Origin: an uncultured Pseudomonadota bacterium
Lineage (GTDB): Bacteria; Myxococcota_A; UBA796; CAJQPC01
DNA length: 64,000 nucleotides
Assembly: GCA_913060515.1 (NCBI GenBank)
Contig: CAJXRZ010000002.1
Span: 124,001 to 188,000 of the forward strand
Direction of reading: 5' to 3'
Shown here: positions 50,120-59,825 of the stretch, piece after piece
How positions within the stretch are numbered: the stretch's first letter is position 1
How the letters are laid out: the number at the start of each line of letters is the position of its first letter
The notes under the pieces: generated by a model
Told to the model about the DNA's origin: nothing
Databases searched by the model: none
What the model saw: only the letters and a program-made list of their open reading frames with translations
Position numbers and translations under genes: made by a program

Positions 50120-51577
50120 ATGACCTGGAAAGCACCTCTGGCGGACAGCGATGTCCTGACGCTCTTGATGGACCACTTTCCAGGTCTGTTGTTCGTGAAG
50201 GACGAGCAGTACCGGATCTTGGCGGCCAACGAGCGTTTCCTCTCTCTCTATCCGGAGGAGCAGCGGGACCATGTGATCGGTACGACCACACTTGAGGACT
50301 ACCCAGAGGACCAGCGCGCCCTCTTCTTGGCGGAGGACCTCAAGGCCTTGACCAGCGGAGAGTCTGAAGTGGTCGAGCGAATCGACTTTCCGGGAGGAGA
50401 CACGCGCACGGTGCTCACTAAGAAGGTGGGCAAGACCGGTGTCGACGGTCGCCGCTACCTCATCGGAGCGGCAGTCGACATCACGGAGCTGGAGGAGACC
50501 CGCAGCGAGGCGGCGCAGCTCTGGGATCTCATCGACCACACCTCCGCGGAGATCTTCATTGTCGATGAGCAGACGCTCCGTGTCATTCGCATGAGCAATG
50601 GTGCTCGCAAGAACCTGGGTTTGGCTGAAGACCCGGGCCAAGCAATCGATTTTCCCTCCATTCTGGCGCCAGGCCTGCTCGAGCGCTTTCTGGAGCTGCG
50701 GGGTGCCATGGCCGATGCCCCTGGGGAGCAGCATGCAATCAGCGGTGCGCACGTCCGTCTGGACGGAAGTCAGTACGAGGTTGAGACTCAGGTCCTCCGT
50801 GGCCGGCTCTCTTCGGCGGACGTCATCGTTGTCGTTGCCCAGGATGTGCACGAGGCCAACCACCAGCGCCGCACGCTCAGCCGCCAGAATGATGCCCTGA
50901 CCGAGTTTGCCTACCGGGTCTCCCACGACCTGCGCTCTCCGGTGGTCTCCAGCGCCGCCCTGGTGGACATCGCCATGGAGATGCTGGCGGCAGGCCACTC
51001 CAAGCAGGCTCAAGAGGTCTTGTTGCGCGCCTCGCAGGTGTTGACCCAGGCCGAGAAGCTGGCAGAGGACCTGCTGACGCTCACCCGCATCGAGCAGTTG
51101 GATACGCACGCGCAGCAGGTCTCGCTTGTGGAGATGGTCGCAACGAGCGTGGAGCGCAACCGCAAGCTCTACGGAGGGGAGTTGCTTCAGTTCCGGTTCG
51201 ACTTGGGCCAGGTCGACCAGATCACCACGGACCCACAGCGCTTGGTTTGGGTCATCGACAACCTCCTCTCAAACGCCATCAAGTACCGAGACCTCTCAAT
51301 GGAGACCAGCTGGGTGCGCATCTCAGCCAGCAGGAAGGGGGACCTGCTCGAGCTTCGCTGCGAGGACAACGGGCTCGGGATTGAGCCGGACTACCAGAGC
51401 AAGCTCTTCTCGATGTTTCAGCGCTTCCACGCCCGTATGGCGCCGGGATCTGGATTGGGCTTGTTCATGGTTGGCCGAACGGCCACAATGCTTGGGGGCG
51501 AGGCTCGATTTGAGGCTGCGGACTCCGGCGCGCGTTTCATCATCACGGTGAGTGAGAGGGCTGAGCGATGGAGTTGA
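50120..51577 (+). CDS. PAS-domain sensor histidine kinase
   Basis: The 485-residue protein has two PAS domains (about 10-125 and 130-245) and a HisKA domain with FAYRVSHDLRSPV (His269). The ATPase domain is complete: DNLLSNAIKYRD (N), EDNGLGIEP (G1), FSMFQRFH (F) and GSGLGLFMV (G2). It has no transmembrane segment, so it senses an internal signal. It overlaps the receiver gene by 10 nt and follows the desaturase gene by 42 nt on the same strand, possibly as part of the same transcript. Confidence 0.93.
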   Translation: MTWKAPLADSDVLTLLMDHFPGLLFVKDEQYRILAANERFLSLYPEEQRDHVIGTTTLEDYPEDQRALFLAEDLKALTSGESEVVERIDFPGGDTRTVLTKKVGKTGVDGRRYLIGAAVDITELEETRSEAAQLWDLIDHTSAEIFIVDEQTLRVIRMSNGARKNLGLAEDPGQAIDFPSILAPGLLERFLELRGAMADAPGEQHAISGAHVRLDGSQYEVETQVLRGRLSSADVIVVVAQDVHEANHQRRTLSRQNDALTEFAYRVSHDLRSPVVSSAALVDIAMEMLAAGHSKQAQEVLLRASQVLTQAEKLAEDLLTLTRIEQLDTHAQQVSLVEMVATSVERNRKLYGGELLQFRFDLGQVDQITTDPQRLVWVIDNLLSNAIKYRDLSMETSWVRISASRKGDLLELRCEDNGLGIEPDYQSKLFSMFQRFHARMAPGSGLGLFMVGRTATMLGGEARFEAADSGARFIITVSERAERWS

Positions 51578-51951
51578 AGCAGGTCTTGGTCGTTGACGAC
51601 TCGGAAGCAGACCAGTTCCTGAACCGCTACCGGATTCTGGAGTGCCAGCCGGGCCTTGAGATCCGCGCGGCCTATGACGGGCTGGAGGCGCTCAAGATCT
51701 TGCAGGAGCCTGGGTACCAGCCCGACCTCATCTTCCTGGACATCAACATGCCGCGCATGAACGGCTTTGAGTTCCTGGAGCGCTACGTCGAGGAGTTCAA
51801 GGCGACCACCAGCGTGGTCGTGATGTTGAGCTCCTCTCTGGTGGAGGCAGACCGTGCGCGCGCTCAGGCCTTTGCGCCTGTTCGGGGCTTTCTACGCAAG
51901 CCCTTGGACGTGACCTGGCCGGGTCTACTGGAAGAGATGCTTCGGAGCTAG
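51568..51951 (+). CDS. Single-domain response regulator
   Basis: The 127-residue protein is a lone receiver domain: VLVVDDSEAD (acidic pair), the phospho-acceptor Asp in LIFLDINMPRMNG (about residue 54), the switch Ser in VVMLSSSL and the Lys in FLRKPLD. It has no output domain. The gene starts inside the preceding kinase gene, so it is the likely partner. It resembles Rcp1-type receivers that relay phosphate or act by protein contact. Confidence 0.93.
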   Translation: MELKQVLVVDDSEADQFLNRYRILECQPGLEIRAAYDGLEALKILQEPGYQPDLIFLDINMPRMNGFEFLERYVEEFKATTSVVVMLSSSLVEADRARAQAFAPVRGFLRKPLDVTWPGLLEEMLRS

Positions 51952-51970
51952 GGCAGCACCTTTCGGATCC

Positions 51971-53071
51971 TCAGATCTCCAGGTCCACCCAGACCATGCG
52001 GTGGTCGCTGCCCTCTACGCTTCGGTCACCAGCGGGCCAATGCACCGCGCTGCCTTTGACCGTGAGCTCACGGGTGGGCAGGACGTAGTCTACGCGCTGG
52101 CCCCAAGAGGCCGTGTCGTGGGCTGGGTCGCCGGAGTCATCGGGCCTGGAGTCCAGGGCCTCTCCGCCTTCGCTGGAGGGAACCATGCTGCCAGTGGCTG
52201 TGTCCGGGTGGATGCGCGGGTGCTCCAGGAGCTGTTGGATGGCACCGTCCAGGGCGTCTCCGTCCACGGGATCCGCGTTCATGTCGCCAAAGACCACGGC
52301 GTGGTCGGATTCAGACAAGCCGCCAGCATTGCCGGCGTCGTCCACCAGCCAGTCCGCACCGCTCAGGATCTCTCCGAGCAGTCGGATCTCGTCGGCGTTT
52401 CGCAGGCCGTTGCGGTCCTCTTCGCCGTCAAAGACTGGAGGGGTGGGGTGGGCGATGAGCAGGTGCAGGAGCGCACCCGAGACGTTGACAGGCACCACGA
52501 CATGGTTCTTGGAGCTCAAGCGCTGCAAGGCCAGCTCCTCCTCGCTGAACCACGCCTCACCGCTCAGGGTCGGCAGACGCGCATCGGGCATGTCCTTCCA
52601 GAGCAGCGCCTGGTAGCTGCGCAGCTGCGCCTCGTCGATGGGGTGGCGGCTCAGAACAGCGAAGCCGTATTGCCCCTCAAAGGTGCCGTATCCTTGTGCG
52701 TCGCCCGGTCCGTCCGTCTCGCCGTCGTTGTCCATGTCCAGGCCGGTGGCCACGCCGGTGTTGCTGGAGAACTGCATCACGTAGGGGTAGGGCTGATCCA
52801 GGTGACCGTTCAGGGTCTCGAGGGTCTGGCCAGTGCTGTCGTAGTCCAGCTCCTGAAGAACCAGGATGTCAGGCGAGGTCTCTGTGATCACGCTCAGGAT
52901 CCGCTCAACCTGGCGCTCTCCGGCGTCCTGTACCTTCACGGCCGTCTCGCCGGCTTCTCCACCGAAGAGGGAGCTGTTGTAGGTCGCCACACGCAAGGCC
53001 ACAGGCTCCCGGAGGGTGGGGGAGTCGACGGGGGGCGTCTTGCCTGCGCAAGCCATGAGGAAGTAGAGCAC
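51971..53071 (-). CDS. Secreted endonuclease/exonuclease/phosphatase-fold lipoprotein
   Basis: The 366-residue protein begins with GTG and a very short lipobox FLMAC (Cys8); no earlier in-frame start exists. The EEP fold follows: VATYNSSLFG, ILVLQELDYD (metal-binding Glu), a central NVSGALLHLLIAHPTPP, DHAVVFGDMNADP (catalytic Asp/Asn) and the final EGSDHRMVWVDLE (catalytic Asp-His). All expected catalytic residues are seen, so it is likely an active nuclease or phosphodiesterase at the cell surface or in the periplasm. Use of external DNA or phospholipid headgroups is plausible. Confidence 0.85.
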   Translation of the reverse strand: MLYFLMACAGKTPPVDSPTLREPVALRVATYNSSLFGGEAGETAVKVQDAGERQVERILSVITETSPDILVLQELDYDSTGQTLETLNGHLDQPYPYVMQFSSNTGVATGLDMDNDGETDGPGDAQGYGTFEGQYGFAVLSRHPIDEAQLRSYQALLWKDMPDARLPTLSGEAWFSEEELALQRLSSKNHVVVPVNVSGALLHLLIAHPTPPVFDGEEDRNGLRNADEIRLLGEILSGADWLVDDAGNAGGLSESDHAVVFGDMNADPVDGDALDGAIQQLLEHPRIHPDTATGSMVPSSEGGEALDSRPDDSGDPAHDTASWGQRVDYVLPTRELTVKGSAVHWPAGDRSVEGSDHRMVWVDLEI

Positions 53072-53115
53072 GGTGACCTCGGGAGCGGTGGCGCATCATT
53101 GCGGGGTGCGGGCGC

Positions 53116-53121
53116 TATAAT
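53116..53121 (+). promoter_or_regulatory. TATAAT box upstream of the second desaturase gene
   Basis: A perfect TATAAT lies in the 69-nt space between the EEP-lipoprotein gene and the desaturase gene. It contains the ATG at 53120, so that ATG is unlikely to be the start if the box is used. The -35 region is GC-rich and weak. Confidence 0.45.
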
Positions 53122-53140
53122 GTGCATCCACTGGAGCCGC

Positions 53141-54208
53141 GTGTTGTCACACTCCGAGTCCTCTTCTGGGTCCCCAAGTGGGCCTGGAAATGGGTCCCCA
53201 AGCGGGGCCACCTTTCAAGAGCAGCTCAAGGCTCTGCGCCAAGAGCAGAGCAACCAAGCTTTGCCGGGCCTGATCGCGACCTGGATCGCTCTGCCTTTGG
53301 TGATGGCCTCGCCCGTCTTCCTGGGCGCTCCCTGGTGGTCCGTCTTCTTCCTCTGGCCGCTGATCGGCTGGCTGCAGTACCGAATCGTCATCTCTGGCCA
53401 TGAGGCAGTACACAAGACCCTCTGCTACCCCGAGGGTCTCAACGAGTTCTTCGGCGTCACCGGTCAGGCTCTGGTCGGGGTCAACTTTGCTGCCTACCGC
53501 CTGCAGCACATGGACCACCACCGGGCCGTAGAGTCCGAGCAAGACCCCGACTCCCACATCTACCGCGGCATCGTGGAGACCCCCCGTGGGCTGCGTAGGA
53601 CCTTGGTCTGGACGGCCGGCACCCTCTTCGAGATCTTGGTCAAGATCCGCCAAAAGGGCACCGGCGGCTACGGCTCCAAGCGCAAGGTCTCCGACAAGGT
53701 CAAGCGAGACAAGGTCCTTCACACAGGCCTGGTCTTGCTCCTGCAGAGCAGCATCTTGGTGGCGACGGGCTTTGGCTTGGCCCACATGATGAGCGTGGAT
53801 TTGATTGAGATGGTGGACAAGGGCTTTGTGGGCTGGGCCCACATCCTGATCGGTCTGCCCGCCGGCTACCTGCTCTTTTGGTTTGGACCCCTGGCTGTCT
53901 TTGCGGTCTTCCTGAACCGCAGCCGCATCCTCATCGAGCACGGTCTGCCGCTGGCGCTGGCCAAAGAGATGCCCGAAGGCTGGGGTGGCAAGCGCATTCC
54001 GACCGTGGACATCGTGCCCGGACGCTTGGAGCAGGAGCTCTTTGCGCCCTTCTCCTTCAACTACCACTGCGCCCACCACCTCTTCATGGCGGTCCCGCAC
54101 TACAACCTGGCCAAGCTGCGCGCCCTGTGCATCGAGCACAAGGTCTCCGGCTACCACGAGATCCAGGGCAGCTACCTCCAGGCGCTGATGCGCACCATGC
54201 GCGTTTGA
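53141..54208 (+). CDS. Fatty-acid desaturase-family protein
   Basis: The GTG at 53141 (GGAG 4 nt upstream) gives 355 residues; a TTG 3 nt later and the ATG at 53120 are alternatives. After a Ser/Gly/Pro-rich N-terminus (about 1-23) come four transmembrane helices and three histidine boxes: H87-E-A-V-H91, H123-M-D-H-H127 and H309-C-A-H-H313. These belong to membrane acyl-lipid desaturases. It is the second desaturase within 5 kb but belongs to a different branch from the TetR-linked one, with longer loops and a KRKVSDKVKRDK insert. Long antisense-free frames upstream are not part of it. Confidence 0.87.
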   Translation: MLSHSESSSGSPSGPGNGSPSGATFQEQLKALRQEQSNQALPGLIATWIALPLVMASPVFLGAPWWSVFFLWPLIGWLQYRIVISGHEAVHKTLCYPEGLNEFFGVTGQALVGVNFAAYRLQHMDHHRAVESEQDPDSHIYRGIVETPRGLRRTLVWTAGTLFEILVKIRQKGTGGYGSKRKVSDKVKRDKVLHTGLVLLLQSSILVATGFGLAHMMSVDLIEMVDKGFVGWAHILIGLPAGYLLFWFGPLAVFAVFLNRSRILIEHGLPLALAKEMPEGWGGKRIPTVDIVPGRLEQELFAPFSFNYHCAHHLFMAVPHYNLAKLRALCIEHKVSGYHEIQGSYLQALMRTMRV

Positions 54209-54240
54209 GACCCAGACGTTTTCAAGATAGGTCGCGGGCC

Positions 54241-54516
54241 ATGGCAACTGAGACCCCACCGCTCTCCGAGCTCATCGATTTCCCATCGCCCTTCACCTTC
54301 AGAGCGGTGGCCTCCTCCCGCCTCTCCCTGGCCGAAGAGTGCCGCTCACTCGTTGAGGGGACCATCGGGAGGAAGGCGGATCAAGTCCAGGTCCAGGCCA
54401 GCTCCAAGGGCGCCTTCAGCTCGGTGCGGGTGACCATCGTCGTTCGCTCCCCGGACGAGGTCACCGGGGCCTATGGGGCCTTAAAGAGCCTGGACGGTTT
54501 GAAGCTGCTCCTCTGA
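54241..54516 (+). CDS. DUF493 (YbeD-like) protein
   Basis: The 91-residue protein starts at the ATG at 54241. It has the DUF493 pattern: IDFPSPFTFRAV at the start, a helix, then two strands and KGAFSSVRVTIVVRSPDEVTGAYGALKSLDGLKLLL. The family has a ferredoxin-like ACT-type fold and its role is not known; in E. coli it lies near lipoate genes. It follows the desaturase gene by 32 nt and may be cotranscribed. Confidence 0.8.
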   Translation: MATETPPLSELIDFPSPFTFRAVASSRLSLAEECRSLVEGTIGRKADQVQVQASSKGAFSSVRVTIVVRSPDEVTGAYGALKSLDGLKLLL

Positions 54517-54537
54517 GCGCTGCTTCGGCCGACCACC

Positions 54538-55341
54538 TCAGAAGACCCGGAAGCTCAGGCTCTCCGGGTCCGCGCTCAGGTCCTCCCACATCAGGAACTC
54601 CAGGTCGGTTCCGGTGAGCTCTTCCGTGTCGCTCGCGACGGAGATCTCGCTGTCGGCCTCGACCCGCAGAAATGCGTTTCCCAGGGTGGCGTTGGTGGAC
54701 TTCTCTACGCGGATCTCGTCTGCGTCCATCGTCGCCTTGAGCACCAGGTCCAGCCGGGCCTCTTCGGTCCCAATGATGGTCCACCACTGCTCCAGACGCC
54801 ATTGGATCAGCAGGGCCTCGCCCAGCTGCGTGACGCGTTCACCCTCCTCGTCCTCCCACTCCAGACGGGCGCGGTAGCCGCTGCCGGCCAACCACCCCGG
54901 TTGGTTCTCCAGCTCCGTCAGAGTGCCGCCCAACCAGGTCCCGCTCAGGGCCCAAGGCTCGGCATCTGGATCGTCCGCAGGCGCCAGGCCTGTGCAGGCA
55001 AAACCGGCCGAGGTGACCTCGTCGGCGAGCACATCCAGAGTGATGCTGCACTCGGCGTTGGCCGAGGACATGAACTGCTGCCCCTTGCGGTAGCGCACCT
55101 CCAAGACCTCCACGTCTCCAGGGCCAGTGAGGGGGCCGGTCAGGAACATCAGCTCCTGCAGGCCGTCCTCCGCGCTGGCGGTGAACAGGGCAAAGTCAGG
55201 CCCCAGGTGCACGCCGCCCACGCCGATGTCCACCTCTTCTGGGGACAACGCGCCGCGCTCGACGGTGAAGTTCACCTCGGCAGCGTAGGGGGCGGGGGGC
55301 GTAGCGGTGGGGCCCGTGCAGGCGATCAGGAGAGCAAGCAT
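54538..55341 (-). CDS. Lipoprotein of unknown function
   Basis: The 267-residue protein has one of the shortest lipoprotein signals I have seen, with Cys8 after MLALLIA. An in-frame stop (the stop of the preceding gene) lies only four codons upstream, so the start cannot be earlier. The rest is beta-rich with two cysteines (ECSITLD and FACTGL) and acidic stretches. I do not recognise a family. It is the last gene of the ettA-containing minus-strand run, 9 nt after the P460-like gene. Confidence 0.65.
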   Translation of the reverse strand: MLALLIACTGPTATPPAPYAAEVNFTVERGALSPEEVDIGVGGVHLGPDFALFTASAEDGLQELMFLTGPLTGPGDVEVLEVRYRKGQQFMSSANAECSITLDVLADEVTSAGFACTGLAPADDPDAEPWALSGTWLGGTLTELENQPGWLAGSGYRARLEWEDEEGERVTQLGEALLIQWRLEQWWTIIGTEEARLDLVLKATMDADEIRVEKSTNATLGNAFLRVEADSEISVASDTEELTGTDLEFLMWEDLSADPESLSFRVF

Positions 55342-55350
55342 GCGCTCAAT

Positions 55351-55865
55351 CTACCCTGACTCCCCGCAGCGTGGGTCTTTGGCGACAGCCTTCTCGGCTT
55401 GCTTCAGGATGAAACCGGGCAGCTCCTCGCAACCATGACCCTCGGAGCACACCCAGTCGTTGCTCTCGGCGCTGGCGCTGTGGCACGCCGCGCAGCCACC
55501 TGCGAGGTTCTTCACCTCGGTGGTGCCACGCTCGGTGATCACAGTTTGGCCCTTGACGATCTGGAGCTTCAAGAACTCCCAGTCGCCTGTCTCGGGGGCG
55601 TAGCCGACGTGGCGCTTGACCATGGCCTCGTTCGGCATGAGCTGCACGACGCTGCCAACGGGGAAGGGGGTGTTGTCCCGGGCAGCCTGGGCGGCGGCGG
55701 CCGGATCTCCCACCACGCTGGTGTAGTAGCTGTGACCGACCTTCTCCCAGTCCCGGAAGCAGCCAAAGTCGGCGTCTACCAGGAAGGCATCGGGCTCGGA
55801 GCTTGGCGCAGGGGCCGTCCAAGCTTGGGGCTTTGGGGCGCAGGCCAGCCACAGGGAGAACAGCA

Positions 55866-55866
<1 letters not shown>
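55351..55866 (-). CDS. Cytochrome P460-like c-type lipoprotein
   Basis: The ATG at 55866 overlaps the ettA stop by one base (TGATG) and gives 171 residues with a short lipobox LWLAC (Cys9). The middle has TPFPVGSVVQL and DWEFLKLQI strands. Near the end is the heme-binding C125-A-A-C128-H129 followed by ASAESNDWVCSEG, which matches the C-terminus of cytochrome P460-like domains (CxxCH, then DxV). It is probably a periplasm-facing c-type cytochrome that needs the Ccm system. P460 proteins oxidise hydroxylamine, but the crosslinking Lys cannot be assigned here, so a simple electron carrier is possible. Confidence 0.68.
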
Positions 55867-57533
<1,667 letters not shown>

Positions 57534-57540
57534 GGGGGGT

Positions 57541-57586
57541 CCTCGCAGAGTGTTGCGCGCGCTCTAACGCGCTGGCCCCTGCGAGG
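57541..57586 (-). promoter_or_regulatory. Leader hairpin sequestering the ettA Shine-Dalgarno sequence
   Basis: CCTCGCAG (mRNA sense, 57586-57579) pairs perfectly with CTGCGAGG (57548-57541). Inside it, GCGCG and CGCGC form a second stem around six bases. The 3' arm contains the GAGG that is the ettA ribosome site, 7 nt before the ATG at 57533. A stable fold would hide this site, so ettA translation may depend on an opening signal, on translation of the upstream gene or on EttA itself. Confidence 0.5.
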
Positions 57587-57598
57587 CGCACACCCGGC

Positions 57599-58063
57599 CT
57601 ACTCGAAGCTGTACTCGATGCTCTCGCCCATCAAGTTGATGCTGATGGTGCCGGGTCCCTCGCCGTAGGCGTCCTTCCAAGACTGCTTCAGGGGGTTCAA
57701 GTCGAACTCCAAGGTCTCAGTCAGGTAGGCCTCGCACATGTCGGGGGTGCCGCCGTGCCAGATCTCCAGGTTCACCTGCACCGGCTCGGACTCCATGAAG
57801 CTCAGATCTGGCCAGCAGATCTCGAAGATGTGGCTCTCGCAGCCGCCGCCAAAGCCGACCGACACGGAGAGGGTGTCCCCGTCGATCGCCAGGCTCTCGG
57901 TGCCGGTGTCAAAGCCGCCCAGATCCAGTCCGTGGCCGTCGTCCGCGCTGCATTCGCTGAAGGGGGCATCGGGGACCGCGGGGGCGCGTCCGGGAAGAAT
58001 GGTCTCAACGCATGCCGTCAGGGACAAGGCGCAGATCAGAGCGAAGGGAAGGGTCTTGTTCAT
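57599..58063 (-). CDS. Small lipoprotein, second of a tandem paralogous pair
   Basis: The 154-residue protein begins at the ATG at 58063 (GGAG 8 nt upstream) and has a normal signal with Lys3 and a lipobox LTAC (Cys18). The rest aligns with the neighbour upstream: FSxCSAxDG, an SxxGDTLSxxxGxGGGCE strand, FExCWP, LWHGGTPDxC and FDLxPLK. Five conserved cysteines suggest two disulfides. Function unknown; it is a small secreted beta-domain. It precedes ettA by 65 nt, with the hairpin in between. Confidence 0.7.
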   Translation of the reverse strand: MNKTLPFALICALSLTACVETILPGRAPAVPDAPFSECSADDGHGLDLGGFDTGTESLAIDGDTLSVSVGFGGGCESHIFEICWPDLSFMESEPVQVNLEIWHGGTPDMCEAYLTETLEFDLNPLKQSWKDAYGEGPGTISINLMGESIEYSFE

Positions 58064-58080
58064 GCTGGACTCCAAGGGTT

Positions 58081-58536
58081 CTAAAAGGTGTAGGTGGCGC
58101 TCTGGCCATCCAGTTGAATCAGCAAGGTGCCGCTCTCAAGGCTGCTCTCGCTCTGCCATGCCGCTTTGAGGGGCGAGAGATCAAAGTCCACGGTCTCGAC
58201 CTCGTAGAGGTCGCAGGCATCTGGGGTTCCGCCGTGCCAGAGCTGCAAAGAGACTTGGGGAGGGTCGGTGTAGTCGAAGTTCTGGCCGGGCCAGCAGAGC
58301 TCAAAGAGGTGCAGCTCACATCCGCCGCCGTAGCCAAGCTCCGCCGAGAGGGTGTCCCCGCTGATGCTCAGGCTTTGCACCTCTACGCCGCCGTTCCCGT
58401 CTGCGGCGCTGCACGCAGAGAAGGACTCGACCTGCTCGGGCGCCTGCCATCCGGTCTCTTCGATCACAGCGCGCTCGCCGGTCCCCTCTGGCCAGGTCAT
58501 GTCAACACAGCCGAGGGTGGAAAGAATCAGGGTCAT
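58081..58536 (-). CDS. Small lipoprotein, first of a tandem paralogous pair
   Basis: The ATG at 58536 gives 151 residues with lipobox STLGC (Cys10) and no positive charge before it. It shares about half of its residues with the next gene (GYGGGCELHLFELCWP, LWHGGTPDAC, FDLSPLKAAW). Longer in-frame starts exist upstream but would run through the promoter and start of the divergent gene. It is the first gene of the run that continues through ettA and the P460-like gene. Confidence 0.7.
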   Translation of the reverse strand: MTLILSTLGCVDMTWPEGTGERAVIEETGWQAPEQVESFSACSAADGNGGVEVQSLSISGDTLSAELGYGGGCELHLFELCWPGQNFDYTDPPQVSLQLWHGGTPDACDLYEVETVDFDLSPLKAAWQSESSLESGTLLIQLDGQSATYTF

Positions 58537-58662
58537 CGTGGCCTCACTTGAGGAGAGCTGTTGCAGCAAACGTGCCAGCGCACGGTGTGCGGATCTACGC
58601 AAACTCCCTGGGCAGAATCGCGACTTCTCTGTCAGAGCAGTATCCTGGGCCACGGAGGTTCC

Positions 58663-59823
58663 ATGACCCTGCTGCTTGCCTTGGCCTGTCAAAGTCCAGA
58701 GACCACCCCTGAAGACAGCGTGGTGGACAGCGCTGACAGCGCCGTGGACACCGGCGAGACCGGAGACACAGCCAGCCAGGCCTTTGCCTGTGGCGAGCTC
58801 ACGGAGCCCGAGATTCCGGGAAGCATCCAATCGCGCAGCTTGAGCAGCAGCACGACCTGGACCCTGGCTTTCGATGAAGTCGCAGAGGAATCCGGTCTGG
58901 TGGATTGCAGCTATACCCGTGAGTTTGTGGGCTTGGAGATCGTGGACCAACCGTACCTATGTCCCGACTGCGAGGTCATTGTCGCGGGCTACGCCACCAT
59001 GACCGAAGGCGAGGAGTGCTTCACGCAGATCTCCGAGGCCTCCGGCTCACGGGAGGAGTGGTGGGGGCTGAACGCCGAAGGACAAATCTTTCGGGGAAGC
59101 ACCGCCAACCTGCGGCTCTTCGCGCCGAGCGAGCAGTCCTTTGAGGGTGACCTGAGCGGCGGCACCTTCACGTGGGGCAGCGTCAATGCCTTGAGCGCTG
59201 GCGGTGAGCTGGACCTGAGGGCTTCTGGGGACATGACCCTGCAGACCACCGAGACCCTGTTGCCCGACCCATGGGCGGAGCGGCAGACCCCTTACGCTGG
59301 TGGTTGGCCCCAAGAGAGCCCCGGCCTGGAAGAGGTGAGCTACGAGTTGGCGCTGGGTCAGCGCTTCCCCAACGCGCGGGAGACCGACCAGTGCGGGGAC
59401 AAGGTCGACCTGTGGGACCAAAGCGGGCGCTACCTCATCGTCGACGTCTCCCAGTACAACTGCGGCCCCTGTCAGGTCATGGCCACCGACTTTGAGGTCT
59501 TGGACCAGGGCCTGGCGGCCGACGGCATTGAGATCGACATGGTCACCTACATGGGCAACGGTTTGAGCGACCCCCTCACGCCCCCGCCGCAGGACATCGT
59601 GGACGACTGGCAAGAGCGCTTCGGCACCCACGGCCCACTGTTCTTGGACCGCGGCTTTGCCTACAACACCCTGCACGACTTTGTGGAGCAGCAGTCGGAG
59701 AAGGACTTTGGCTTTCCCGCTTGGGTCGTACTCGGCCCGGACATGGAGATCCTGCACGGCCAGATTGGCTACGGCAGCTATGACGACGTCGAGGTCATGA
59801 TCCGCGAGCACGCGGCCCAATAG
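58663..59823 (+). CDS. Thioredoxin-fold lipoprotein
   Basis: The ATG at 58663 (GGAGG upstream) gives 386 residues with a very short lipobox LALAC (Cys9) and a Ser/Asp/Thr linker (about 10-40). Residues 45-200 are a beta-rich domain with several cysteines (C43, C82, C100, C103, C119). Residues about 230-385 form a thioredoxin-like domain with N-C267-G-P-C270 after the first strand (YLIVDVSQY) and a cis-Pro loop FGFPAWVV. It probably acts as a redox protein on the outside of a membrane. The next gene, the glycosyltransferase-radical SAM fusion, starts 2 nt after its stop, so they are surely coexpressed. Confidence 0.78.
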   Translation: MTLLLALACQSPETTPEDSVVDSADSAVDTGETGDTASQAFACGELTEPEIPGSIQSRSLSSSTTWTLAFDEVAEESGLVDCSYTREFVGLEIVDQPYLCPDCEVIVAGYATMTEGEECFTQISEASGSREEWWGLNAEGQIFRGSTANLRLFAPSEQSFEGDLSGGTFTWGSVNALSAGGELDLRASGDMTLQTTETLLPDPWAERQTPYAGGWPQESPGLEEVSYELALGQRFPNARETDQCGDKVDLWDQSGRYLIVDVSQYNCGPCQVMATDFEVLDQGLAADGIEIDMVTYMGNGLSDPLTPPPQDIVDDWQERFGTHGPLFLDRGFAYNTLHDFVEQQSEKDFGFPAWVVLGPDMEILHGQIGYGSYDDVEVMIREHAAQ

Positions 59824-59825
59824 AC

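Noticed and set aside
52001-53119. Long open frame on the plus strand leading into the second desaturase, as if it encoded a 735-residue fusion
   Set aside because: The part before 53120 is antisense to the EEP-fold lipoprotein, which has all catalytic motifs. The upstream frame has no recognisable domain. High GC content makes long antisense frames common here.
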